Shown piece after piece: positions 19,975 through 27,918 of a stretch of DNA of 64,000 bases. The DNA comes from Stieleria mannarensis (lineage in GTDB: Bacteria; Planctomycetota; Planctomycetia; Pirellulales; Pirellulaceae). Made by a program: the position numbers and the translations under genes. The notes beneath the pieces were generated by a model that saw only the letters and a program-made list of their open reading frames with translations, searched no databases and was not told the DNA's origin. The stretch spans positions 1 to 64,000 of the forward strand of contig NZ_JACEHH010000029.1 in the NCBI RefSeq assembly GCF_014154935.1, read 5' to 3'. Position 1 is the stretch's first letter. Every line of letters starts with the position of its first letter.

Positions 19975-20910
19975 ATGACCAACCGCCGTCAATTCCTCCA
20001 ATTTGCGTCCGCCTCTGCCGCGTCTCTCTCCCTCGCCCCGCTGCTTCGTGCCGCGGAGACCACCGGAGGTGGCAGTGCCCCGTTCAAAATCTCGTTGGCC
20101 CAGTGGTCGCTGCACCGCACCCTGCGAGATGAGAGCAAGGGGCTGACGAATCTGGATTTCCCCCGGGTGACCAAAGAGGAGTTCGGGATCGATGCGGTCG
20201 AGTATGTCAATCAGTTCTTCAAAGACAAAGCAAAGGATCAAAAGTACCTGAGCGAACTAAAAACCCGCTGCGACGATCTGGGTGTCAAAAGCCTGTTGAT
20301 CATGTGCGACGGCGAAGGGCGTTTGGGTGACCCCGACGACGCGAAACGAACCCAGGCGGTTGAAAACCACTACCGCTGGGTCGACGCCGCGAAATTCCTG
20401 GGCTGCCACAGCATCCGCGTCAACGCGAGCAGCGCCGGCAGCTACGACGAGCAGATGAAACTGGCCGCCGACGGATTGCGTCGGCTGAGCGAATATGCCA
20501 AACCGCAAGGGTTGAACGTGATCGTCGAAAACCACGGCGGCTTGAGCAGCAACGGGGCGTGGCTGGCCGGAACGATCGCCAAAACCGAAATGGACAACTG
20601 TGGCACACTGCCCGATTTCGGCAACTTCTACCTGTCACGCGGCAAAGAACCCAAGATGTACGACCGCTACAAGGGTGTCGAAGAGTTGATGCCGTACGCC
20701 AAGGCCGTCAGTGCCAAGTCGCACGACTTCGATGAAAACGGCAACGAGGTCCACACCGATTACTTCAAGATGATGGACATCGTGCTCAGTCACGGCTACC
20801 ACGGCTACGTGGGCATCGAATACGAAGGCGGCAAGGTGTCCGAGTACGAAGGGATCCGTTTGACCAAGGCCCTGCTGGAACGCGTCGCCGAGAAAGTCGC
20901 CAAGGGGTAG
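19975..20910 (+). CDS. Tat-exported sugar isomerase/epimerase-like TIM-barrel protein
   Basis: 311 aa. The N-terminus [21 protein letters not shown] is a twin-arginine type signal peptide, implying export of a folded, probably metal-bound, protein to the periplasm. The mature part is a xylose-isomerase-like TIM barrel: [31 protein letters not shown] (Glu), TLPDFGNFY (Asp) and [10 protein letters not shown] (Glu) are the usual ligand positions. Function is likely isomerisation or epimerisation of a sugar or cyclitol; the substrate is unknown. It stands alone, with the two-component operon upstream ending in a palindrome. Confidence 0.87.
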   Translation: MTNRRQFLQFASASAASLSLAPLLRAAETTGGGSAPFKISLAQWSLHRTLRDESKGLTNLDFPRVTKEEFGIDAVEYVNQFFKDKAKDQKYLSELKTRCDDLGVKSLLIMCDGEGRLGDPDDAKRTQAVENHYRWVDAAKFLGCHSIRVNASSAGSYDEQMKLAADGLRRLSEYAKPQGLNVIVENHGGLSSNGAWLAGTIAKTEMDNCGTLPDFGNFYLSRGKEPKMYDRYKGVEELMPYAKAVSAKSHDFDENGNEVHTDYFKMMDIVLSHGYHGYVGIEYEGGKVSEYEGIRLTKALLERVAEKVAKG

Positions 20911-21185
20911 CGGCAAGCGATTCCAACCCTAGGTAGTGGCAGATTGATGCGGGGCAGAATGATGTTCCGTCCCGTATCAGCGTCACGCGGAAATGAGCGC
21001 CGACGTGCAGGCTTTCGCCGGACGGTGCCAAGATCGGGGAGGGATCGGCGAATTGGAATTTGAATTGCGTATGTTTGCATTCGATTGCGCACGATTGCAT
21101 TCGATTGCGACCGAGCGGCTGTGGTCTGCCATGGACGTCCGCTGTCGAATTCCACGTCATCCCCTTCACCTGCAATTGCCCTGCC

Positions 21186-21626
21186 ATGCACGCCACCACC
21201 GAGACTGACGCCCCTCAAGCCCCAACCATGACCGCTGCGATGACTCCGACCCACCCGGTGTTGATCGGGTACCTGTACTGGATTCTGGGCATCTTTGGGG
21301 CGCACCGGTTTTACTTCGGCCGGCCCGTCACCGGCGCGATCTGGTTCTTTACCGGGGGCGTGTTATTGATCGGCTGGATCGTGGACCTGTTCCTAATCCC
21401 GGCGATGGCCGAGGATGCCGCGCGTCGCTACCGGCCGGGCCGCTTCGATTACACGCTCTGCTGGGTGCTGCACACGTTCCTGGGGTTGTTCGGCGTCCAC
21501 CGACTGTACATGGGCAAGATCTTCACCGGGGTGCTGTTCCTGCTGACCGGTGGCTTGCTGGGCGTCGGATTTGTGTATGACCTGCTGACGTTGAATGAGC
21601 AGGTCGATGAATTGAACTCGGCCTAG
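21186..21626 (+). CDS. membrane protein with two TM2 domains
   Basis: 146 aa from ATG 21186 (MHATTETDAP); the longer frame to 21060 adds a Cys-rich, unlikely leader. Two TM2 units are visible: one with LGIFGAHRFYFGRPVTGAIW, the second with LGLFGVHRLYMGKIFTGVLF. Each has two hydrophobic helices joined by a G-x-H-R-F/L-Y turn. TM2 proteins are small inner-membrane proteins of largely unknown function; two units in tandem is less common than one. The last four bases overlap the end of the convergent gene at 21623. Confidence 0.85.
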   Translation: MHATTETDAPQAPTMTAAMTPTHPVLIGYLYWILGIFGAHRFYFGRPVTGAIWFFTGGVLLIGWIVDLFLIPAMAEDAARRYRPGRFDYTLCWVLHTFLGLFGVHRLYMGKIFTGVLFLLTGGLLGVGFVYDLLTLNEQVDELNSA

Positions 21627-21844
21627 CGCCGTTCCTGTTTGACGGCGTGTTCTTGCATCAGCGCGTCGAAGCGTTTCCATCCCATCTTGCACCCGTTGGT
21701 CGTGCCCTTGGGAAACCAGACCAGCGAACCGTTGGATACCGTCAACGTGCCCAGCACGCTGCCGTCGGCCTTGACCGTAAACTCGATGTCCGCGCGACCG
21801 AGCGGGCGTTTGGGAACATCAAACTCGACTTCATGCTTTGCCAT
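21623..21844 (-). CDS. small conserved hypothetical protein
   Basis: 73 aa from ATG 21844. The sequence looks like a compact beta-rich fold: FDVPKRPLGRADIEFTVKA, then GTLTVSNGSLVWFPKGT, then a C-terminal helix (WKRFDALMQEHAVKQERR). I do not recognise a named family, although such short proteins are widespread in bacteria. It has no signal or membrane segment. It converges on the TM2 gene with a four-base overlap of stop regions. Coding is supported by the sensible residue mix, but the case rests on inference. Confidence 0.6.
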   Translation of the reverse strand: MAKHEVEFDVPKRPLGRADIEFTVKADGSVLGTLTVSNGSLVWFPKGTTNGCKMGWKRFDALMQEHAVKQERR

Positions 21845-21976
21845 CTGGATTGTCCTTCGATGCTGGATTCGTAGCCGCCGCGGTCGGCCAAATCGGCGGT
21901 TCCGACGGGGCTCTTGTGCGGGGATGAAGTGTCACATCATACAGGACACCACAGCGGTGGGAGCCCGCAGAAGGAT

Positions 21977-22006
21977 GGCAGAATGATACGGGGCAGAATG
22001 ATGGGG
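21977..22006. repeat. dispersed GGGGCAGAATGAT repeat, two copies
   Basis: GGCAGAATGATAC is followed directly by GGGGCAGAATGATGGGG. A single copy of the same motif occurs at 20951-20964, and the complementary form at 31123-31176 and 37889-38027. The surrounding 357-bp gap (21845-22201) shows no coding region. Confidence 0.7.
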
Positions 22007-22201
22007 AGCTGTCGCTGGCGGTCGACGTATGGTCCAACGAAGGACACAGGGAACTGAAACGGTCAAGATCCCCGACCGGCGGTTGAGAGTTGGCGCGTGA
22101 TGGATCGCGAGTGCGATGTTGAGAAGATTGTGTGGATCGGTTTCTGGCAACCGCAGTCCGCCTCACTGCGTTGCCTGGTGACGGTCGGACGATGCCGTCG
22201 A

Positions 22202-22540
22202 TTAGAGCGCGGCCTGGTCGGTTTCGTCGGTGCGAATTCGCACCACGTGTTCCAGCGGCGTGACGAAGATCTTTCCGGCACCGATGTGCCCCGTCTTGGC
22301 AGCCTTGCTAATCGCTTCGATGACCGGATCGACCAACGCGTCGTCGATCGCGACTTCCAGCTTGACCTTCGGGTTGAACTTCACGTCCACCACCGCGCCA
22401 CGGTACATCTCCGTATGTCCTCGTTGATGGCCGTAACCCTTGACCTCGGTCACCGTCACTCCTTTGGCACCGATTTCGGCAAGGGCATCCCTGACCGCGT
22501 CCAGCTTCAGGGGGTTGATAATCGCACTGACAATCTTCAT
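22202..22540 (-). CDS. glnB: P-II nitrogen regulatory protein
   Basis: 112 aa from ATG 22540, preceded eight bases upstream by GAGGT; the open frame extends to 22891, but the extra part is not P-II sequence. It aligns without gaps to E. coli GlnB: VTVTEVKGYGHQRGHTEMYRG, TGHIGAGKIFV (B loop) and RIRTDETDQAAL (C loop), so ATP, ADP and 2-oxoglutarate binding residues including Gln39 are kept. The T-loop reads RGAVVDVKF, where GlnB has RGAEYMVDF. Tyr51, the uridylylation site, is therefore Val, although Tyr46 remains. The protein should sense nitrogen and energy state but probably not by uridylylation at the usual residue. A sigma-54 promoter lies just upstream. glnB and glnK cannot be told apart here. 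Confidence 0.95.
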   Translation of the reverse strand: MKIVSAIINPLKLDAVRDALAEIGAKGVTVTEVKGYGHQRGHTEMYRGAVVDVKFNPKVKLEVAIDDALVDPVIEAISKAAKTGHIGAGKIFVTPLEHVVRIRTDETDQAAL

Positions 22541-23074
22541 CGCAAAATACCTCGGGGAAAGGGGTTCCGTTTTTGTCCACGACGTATGAGTGGCAATCGG
22601 CGTGCCAACCTGCGTTTGCATCGCCCGCTGACCGCACGCCGCGCGAGTGTTGACATCGATCCCCCGGTCTCCGTCGATGGTCAGGACTAGAAAGCGCGCG
22701 TGCCGTGGTCCGATCTGGCGACCGCGCTTGCGAATCCGCACAAGCGCGCGATCTGGATCAATCAAAACAGATCGATCTGTGCGACATGGCCCGGTGCACG
22801 TCTCGCTTGTTCCGCAGCCTGATGGAAAATGCACGCCTTCGGTCAAACACCGATCACGGCTGAGGCTGATCAACCGCTGAAAAGTCTCCAACCGATGTGG
22901 CCGCCGGCAGCCCGATGCGTCGTTCGGCGGAACACGATTTGCATCGCCAGATCAAATTCCACGCTTGAAGCCGGAGCCAGCTTCTGCGCGGTTGATCGGG
23001 CTGACCGATCGCCTCGTAGGTCGGCTTCGCTCCTGCCCCACCCCGATCCCCCCTTTGATGGTTAGGAGTCTCTC
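22541..23074. other. intergenic region between divergent glnB and oxidoreductase genes
   Basis: This 534-bp gap contains the sigma-54 promoter for glnB at 22593-22608 and presumably the regulatory sites of both divergent genes. The far end carries TTAGGAG as a ribosome-binding site for the gene at 23075. I see no gene in it; the open frames that cross it have no recognisable features. Confidence 0.6.
22593..22608 (-). promoter_or_regulatory. sigma-54 promoter for glnB
   Basis: Read on the minus strand the sequence is TTGGCACGCCGATTGC, which matches the sigma-54 consensus TTGGCACG-N4-TTGC at every fixed position. The -24 GG and -12 GC elements are correctly spaced. Transcription would start near 22581, giving a leader of about 40 nt before the glnB ATG at 22540. 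Sigma-54 control of P-II genes is well known in proteobacteria and fits nitrogen regulation here. Confidence 0.85.
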
Positions 23075-24436
23075 ATGGCCGCGTCTCCCATTGCCTCTGA
23101 AACGTCCCGTCGCCAATTCTTGCAACGCTCCGGTGCCGCGGCGGTCGGCGCGACGGTGTTGGGTCAAACCATTCCGGCGGTCCACGCGGGTGAAAACAAC
23201 ACGATTCGCTTGGCGTTGATCGGTTGCGGCGGACGCGGCAACGGAGCCGTCGTCAACGCGCTCAACACGGCCGACCAGGGTCCGATCGAACTGTATGCGG
23301 TGGCGGATCTGGAACAGAGCAAGATCGACAACTCGCTGAAGCCGCTGTCACGAAAGTTCCCCGAGGCCATCAATGTTTCCAAAGACCGACAGTTCTTGGG
23401 GTTCCAGGCATACAAGGCGGCGATCGATGTGCTGCGTCCCGGCGACGTCGCGCTGTGCACGACTCGCGCTTATATCCGCCCGGTGCATGTCGAGTATGCC
23501 GTCCAAAAAGGCATCAACGTGTTCATGGAGAAACCGTTCTCGCCCGACCCGGTGGGGCTGCGCCGGATGCTCAAGGCAGGTGAGATGGCCGAGCAGAACG
23601 GGGTCAAGATCGCCGCGGGGCTGCAATGCCGACATTCACCCGCACGGGCGGCGTTGATCGACAAGATCGCCAGTGGCGAAATGGGCGACCTGTCCTACAT
23701 CCGCGCCAATCGGCTGACCGGTCGGCGTTGGCTGGGCGACCAACGCGAACGGTCCAACATTTTTGCCGAACAATTAAAATTCGGGAAGGCACAATTGATG
23801 TGGGTCGGGTCCGGGCACATGGTCGACAACTTGATTCACCAGATCGACGAATGCTGTTGGCTGATGGACGATTGGCCCGTCAGCTGTCACGGCATGGGTG
23901 GGCGTGAAGTCAACAGTGAAGACCGTGGACAGAACAACGACATCTACTCCATGGAATACACGTTCCCCGATGGCAGGAAAGCGTTCTGCGGTTTCCGTCG
24001 GGCCAAAAACGGCGACAACGACTTTGCCACCTACGTGCACTGCAGCAAGAAAGCGGGGCAGTTCTCCGGCAACGTGCACAAGGCGACCGTCCACATGTTC
24101 AAGGACCAGCGGATCGCCAAGGACAACATCCAGTGGTCTCCGACACCGGATGCCGAAAACCCTTGGGACTACGAATGGATCGACTTCATTCGCAGCATCC
24201 GCAACGACCTGCCCCACAACGAAGCCAAGCGTGCGGTGTACGCCGACTTTGCATCGTTGATGGGCCGCGCCGCGGCGCACCTGAATCGAACCGTGACCTG
24301 GGACGAGGTGACGAATTCGAACTTCCAATTCTGCGACTACCTGGACGATCTGACCGCAGACAGCCCGCCGCCGGTCACCGCCGACCAAAACGGATTCTTC
24401 CCGCCACCGGAAGCCGGCGAGTGGGTTGAGCTGTAA
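23075..24436 (+). CDS. Tat-exported Gfo/Idh/MocA-family oxidoreductase
   Basis: 453 aa; start preceded by TTAGGAG. A twin-arginine leader (SRRQFLQRSGAAAVGA) is followed by a Rossmann domain with the dinucleotide motif ALIGCGGRGNG, then FMEKPFSPDP, the EKP motif whose lysine is catalytic in the family. The C-terminal alpha/beta domain includes HMVDNLIHQIDECCWLM (the H..D/H..D region) and WDYEWIDFIRSIRNDLPHNE. These enzymes oxidise or reduce sugars with NAD(P), or with tightly bound cofactor when exported through Tat. The substrate is unknown. It stands alone, divergent from glnB. Confidence 0.9.
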   Translation: MAASPIASETSRRQFLQRSGAAAVGATVLGQTIPAVHAGENNTIRLALIGCGGRGNGAVVNALNTADQGPIELYAVADLEQSKIDNSLKPLSRKFPEAINVSKDRQFLGFQAYKAAIDVLRPGDVALCTTRAYIRPVHVEYAVQKGINVFMEKPFSPDPVGLRRMLKAGEMAEQNGVKIAAGLQCRHSPARAALIDKIASGEMGDLSYIRANRLTGRRWLGDQRERSNIFAEQLKFGKAQLMWVGSGHMVDNLIHQIDECCWLMDDWPVSCHGMGGREVNSEDRGQNNDIYSMEYTFPDGRKAFCGFRRAKNGDNDFATYVHCSKKAGQFSGNVHKATVHMFKDQRIAKDNIQWSPTPDAENPWDYEWIDFIRSIRNDLPHNEAKRAVYADFASLMGRAAAHLNRTVTWDEVTNSNFQFCDYLDDLTADSPPPVTADQNGFFPPPEAGEWVEL

Positions 24437-24943
24437 GCCTTACGCCGCCCCAAGGGCTCGCCCGCGACGCGAGCCCGACGGTGGCACACAACCCGACCGG
24501 CGTCCCCATTCTTCACCACCCCATTTTTTGACCACCCCTTTCTTGCCCCACCCATTTGCCGAACCACCCTGATGCGCCATCCGCATGCCGAATAGGGGCA
24601 AGTCGATTTCAGCCTCGCCCCGTTGATGTTTTATTGTGAAGTCCCCAGGCCTGCGATCTGGCGTGCCAACGTTGTCGCGCAGCATTCGAAGTGACCGCGG
24701 ACATCGACCGCATTGTCCGCGTACGTCATCCATTCCGATTCGCTACCCGAGGGTTTCCGTAGTGCGTCGGCGGAGGCCTCCCTAGGATCAAGGGATCGAG
24801 CGGGCGGAATGTGGATTGCCCCGATCTGACTTGACCGGATTCAACTTGACCGGATTCAACTTGACCGGATTCAACTTGACCGGATTCAACTTGGCCGGAT
24901 TCAACTTGGCCTGGGCGATCGTCTCAATCCTAGGGAGCCAATC
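24437..24943. other. 507-bp intergenic region with repeats, no gene
   Basis: No coding region is supported. It holds a run of loose CCCCATT/CCACCC units at about 24503-24560, which may be a degraded relative of the GCCCC repeats seen elsewhere, and the 15-bp tandem array at 24831-24905 directly before the protease gene. Confidence 0.55.
24831..24905. repeat. 15-bp tandem repeat, five copies
   Basis: TTGACCGGATTCAAC is repeated four times without change; the fifth copy has one change (TTGGCC), and a partial sixth follows. The array ends 38 bp before the start of the protease gene, with the ribosome-binding site TAGGGAG between. Its position suggests a regulatory or slippage-prone promoter element, but this is inference. 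Confidence 0.95.
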
Positions 24944-26140
24944 ATGAGCATCGGCGACGGCGATTTTTATGAAGACGCAGAGATCAGTTCTTCGGCGGAC
25001 GAGGGCAGCGGTTTGGACGCACCGCCGACACCGGATGGTCCCTCGGGCAATTCGGACTCGGAATTTGATCCGCCGCCGTTTGGTGAGGAGGACGGCGGAG
25101 GCGACGAGGGTGGGTTTGAATCCAGCGCCGCCGACGATCGGATGCGCGAGGTCAAATCACAGATCGAACAGCGTTTGGCCGAGGCGGCGTCCGCCGGTGC
25201 GATGTCGCTAGCCGGCGCACGGCACATCGACAGCGCGGGGGTCCAGGGCGTCGGCATCTCCAGTGGAGTGATCCCTGGGGAGAAAAGTTTGATCGTGTAT
25301 GTGGAAAGTGCTGCCGACCAGGAGCAGGTGCGTCGCGAGATCGTCGACACGATGGGGGTCAGCGCCATGTCCAGCGATGACATGCCGATGGAGATCGAGG
25401 TCACCGGGGAGATCGTGCCGTACACGACCAACCGATCCCGGTTTCGGCCGGCCCCGGCCGGTGCCTCGGTCGGTCATTTTCGCATCACCGCCGGGACGAT
25501 CGGTGGTTGGGCTCGTGGTCGACGCAGCGACCGTCGGCGGCGTCTGCTGATGGTCTCCAACAACCACGTGCTGGCCAATTCCAATGACGCCCGGTTTGGC
25601 GATTCCATCATTCAACCGGGACCGGCCGATGGCGGTGTGAATCCCGCAGATCGGATTGCGATTTTGGAGCGTTTTGTGCCGATCAATTTCAGTCCCGGCG
25701 CCGTGAACTTCGTCGACGCCGCGACCGGATGGTGCTGGCCCGACCGCGTCCGCCGCGACCACGTTTACCATCGCGGCGGGACCACGGCGCGGTATTTCAA
25801 GATCGGTAATTCGGTGATCGAACCGTCGGTCAACATGGTCGTGGGCAAGACCGGGCGGACGACCGATCTGACCCAGGGCACGATTCGCGCCACCGGCGTT
25901 TCAATCAACGTCAATTACGGAACGTCCGGTGTGGGACACTTTCGTGACCAATTCTCCGTGCGTTCGACGACCGCAAGCGACTTTTCCGCCGGCGGGGACT
26001 CCGGGTCGATCGTTTGGCAGTGGCGACGGGGGCTGCCGCCGGTCGGATTGCTGTTCGCCGGCGGCGGCGGCACCACGTTCTGCAACCGAATGTCACGCGT
26101 CGTCACCGCGCTCGACATCACGCTGTACGAACTCACCTGA
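24944..26140 (+). CDS. trypsin-like serine protease with N-terminal alpha/beta domain
   Basis: 398 aa; start preceded by TAGGGAG. Residues 1-65 are acidic and Gly/Ser/Pro-rich, probably disordered. Residues about 80-165 form a small domain (GVQGVGISSGVIPG, SLIVYVESA, EIEVTGEIVPY). From about 195 a chymotrypsin-like fold follows: LMVSNNHVLAN with catalytic His, VNFVDAATG with likely Asp, and SAGGDSGSIVW with the nucleophilic Ser; GRTTDLTQGTI also fits. The layout resembles the family including plant NAL1. No signal peptide is seen. A stand-alone homologue of the N-terminal domain is encoded about 200 bp downstream. Target unknown. Confidence 0.75.
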   Translation: MSIGDGDFYEDAEISSSADEGSGLDAPPTPDGPSGNSDSEFDPPPFGEEDGGGDEGGFESSAADDRMREVKSQIEQRLAEAASAGAMSLAGARHIDSAGVQGVGISSGVIPGEKSLIVYVESAADQEQVRREIVDTMGVSAMSSDDMPMEIEVTGEIVPYTTNRSRFRPAPAGASVGHFRITAGTIGGWARGRRSDRRRRLLMVSNNHVLANSNDARFGDSIIQPGPADGGVNPADRIAILERFVPINFSPGAVNFVDAATGWCWPDRVRRDHVYHRGGTTARYFKIGNSVIEPSVNMVVGKTGRTTDLTQGTIRATGVSINVNYGTSGVGHFRDQFSVRSTTASDFSAGGDSGSIVWQWRRGLPPVGLLFAGGGGTTFCNRMSRVVTALDITLYELT

Positions 26141-26175
26141 TCGGCTCAAAACTCCCGTGGGTTCGGCTTCTCCGG

Positions 26176-26202
26176 TAGCGGAACTCGCCAAGAGTTTCGC
26201 CC
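26176..26202. repeat. dispersed repeat, variant of the GCGGAAxxCGCCAA family
   Basis: GTAGCGGAACTCGCCAAGAG closely follows the protease gene and resembles the palindromic element after the response regulator gene at 19806. It lies in the 208-bp gap before the small gene at 26349. Confidence 0.45.
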
Positions 26203-26348
26203 CGGGGAGAATTGATTCCGAGCGTGGTCCGCCGTAGGATGACTCTGATCGATCTGCAGAAAATGGACCGGTCGATCCCGCAATGGCGTGCCGCACGATT
26301 GCGGTTTTGAAAACGTCGTCTGCGACACACCGACCAAGGGACTCGCGC

Positions 26349-26618
26349 ATGAATCGAGATGAAAAGGCAGCCATGCCGTATCAGCCGGCGGACATGATGC
26401 CCGCCGCCATGACCGGAATCGAGGCCGCGTTGGCCAAGGCAGAGCAGATGTTGTCACGTCGAAAGGGTGTGAAGGGCATGGGGATGACCAAGACGCGCCG
26501 CGGCCAAGACGCGATCATCGTGTATGTCGACCAACAACAAACGATTTCACAACTGCCCAGCGATGTCGACGGCTTTCCCATCATCGGCGACGTCACCGGC
26601 CAAGTCCGCGCCTACTGA
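26349..26618 (+). CDS. small protein homologous to the protease N-terminal domain
   Basis: 89 aa from ATG 26349 (MNRDEKAAMPYQ); the longer frame to 26283 has no support. After a short helical start (MTGIEAALAKAEQMLSRRK) it reads KGVKGMGMTKTRRGQDAIIV, then YVDQQQTISQLPSDVDGFPI, then DVTGQVRAY. This parallels the protease's N-terminal domain (GVQGVGISSGVIPG, SLIVYV, DMPMEIEVTGEIVPY) in motif order and spacing. It has no protease domain, signal peptide or membrane segment. It could act as an inhibitor, pro-domain in trans or dimer partner of the neighbouring protease; that role is inferred. Confidence 0.7.
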   Translation: MNRDEKAAMPYQPADMMPAAMTGIEAALAKAEQMLSRRKGVKGMGMTKTRRGQDAIIVYVDQQQTISQLPSDVDGFPIIGDVTGQVRAY

Positions 26619-26710
26619 ACCGAACGGACCGCATCGCTGTTTCGCTGAGGGTCACAATCACCCACGCCGGCATGCGATACAGCGCGGGACAGACGCACTC
26701 AGTCAAGAAT

Positions 26711-26756
26711 CAACCCTCCCTCGCAGGGAGGGTCGAGCGCAGCGAGGGGAGGGTTG
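26711..26756. repeat. dispersed palindromic ACCCTCC/GGAGGGT repeat
   Basis: CAACCCTCCCTCGCAGGGAG is followed by a spacer with CGAGCGCAGCGAG and a final GGGGAGGGTTG. The arms are self-complementary both locally and across the element. Related copies are at 31049-31093, 51382-51436 and 51491-51531. Confidence 0.75.
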
Positions 26757-26792
26757 AATCTCGGTTCGTCGTGCACACCGCGGGAGAGAACG

Positions 26793-27665
26793 ATGGCTCG
26801 AAAATCCAGGCCCGTCACTTCGCGTGAATACAAACTGATGCTGCGGGCAAACCGGTTTGCGGGGGACCATCAGGAGGTGCTCGCCGCTGCGGAGCACTTC
26901 CGATCCGTGTTCGTCCGCGCCATCGGCAACACGATCCTGGAGGAGACCGACGGTCCGGCGGTCCAGGGCAGCTTTGCCCCGCATCGGGACGACAAGCAGG
27001 TCACCGTGCAGTTCTTTGACACCAAAGACCGCCGTTTAAGGCACAGCAGCTTCGTCTTCCGGCAACGTCAGTCAGCCTCCGGCGGGCCGCTGGAGCTGAC
27101 GTTGAAACGTCGCCATCGCGATCGGTTCTTCGTTTCGGGGTGCAAGACGGGTGGCAAGACGAAGTTCGAAGAAGACATCAAGGCGACGCGTGACGCCCCG
27201 TTTCTTTCGCTGCACAGTCTGTCGGGAAAGGTCACCGGAGTCGACGCGGAGACGGAATTCCGCACCTTGAAAGACATTCGGCGTTTTTACAAGCCATTCA
27301 AAACGCAACTCGGCGATGCCTATGACGGCAGCGTCCCACTGCTTCGCGTCTGTGATTTCATCGCCGACCAAACGGTCTTGGAAGGAGTGGACTTCCAAGT
27401 CAGCGAAGCACTTCGCGCCAAGTGCGCGTTGATCCTCTGGCATCAACAAGGATCGCACGCCAGGTCACCGGCCGTGGTCGAATTCAGTTTTCGCTATCGC
27501 GACAAGGGTCTGGGTTCCAAACAAGAACCCTTCACCACCGCAATGGCGGCGCGCTGCTACGACGTCCTGGAAGTCTTCCGCGATGACGCCTCCCCGCTCG
27601 CGTCATGGGTCGATCTCGATGGCCCCACCAAGACCGCCTACGCGTACGGGCTGACGCGAACGTAG
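26793..27665 (+). CDS. hypothetical protein, possibly CYTH-like
   Basis: 290 aa from ATG 26793, with GGGAGAG a few bases upstream; the frame opens at 26754 inside a repeat, so the internal start is preferred. The pattern VQFFDTKDRRLRHSSFVFRQ, then LELTLKRR, FEEDI, VVEFSFRYR and a final YDVLEVFRDD resembles the alternating charged strands of CYTH/triphosphate tunnel enzymes, which act on triphosphates or polyphosphate. The N-terminal ExExK signature is not clear (SREYKLMLR is the closest), so activity is doubtful. No signal peptide. The family assignment is tentative. Confidence 0.6.
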   Translation: MARKSRPVTSREYKLMLRANRFAGDHQEVLAAAEHFRSVFVRAIGNTILEETDGPAVQGSFAPHRDDKQVTVQFFDTKDRRLRHSSFVFRQRQSASGGPLELTLKRRHRDRFFVSGCKTGGKTKFEEDIKATRDAPFLSLHSLSGKVTGVDAETEFRTLKDIRRFYKPFKTQLGDAYDGSVPLLRVCDFIADQTVLEGVDFQVSEALRAKCALILWHQQGSHARSPAVVEFSFRYRDKGLGSKQEPFTTAMAARCYDVLEVFRDDASPLASWVDLDGPTKTAYAYGLTRT

Positions 27666-27918
27666 TCTTCCGCCGCGGCTTGGTTTTCGGGGTCGTGGAC
27701 AAGGCGACGAGTCCAGTCAGATTGCCAGCTGGGATGTCTTCTCGCATCGTCCACTGCCGTCTACCCGAATGTTGGGCCGGACAGTCGCCGTCCTCTCCGA
27801 GATCGGCGCGAGGCAAAGCTTCGCTTTCTGGGTGCCGAGTTCGGAGAACAAGGCGATTCTCCGAACGCAACGGCTACCTGAACAACCAAGCTGTGGCACA
27901 ATACGAGAGCATCGTCGA

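Noticed and set aside
22541-22891. N-terminal extension of the P-II gene
   Set aside because: P-II proteins start at MKIV; the GAGGT site and the sigma-54 promoter both lie inside the would-be extension.
27666-27918. possible small genes between the CYTH-like and GGDEF genes
   Set aside because: The frames here have atypical composition, no ribosome-binding site, and the longer one continues antisense to the GGDEF gene.
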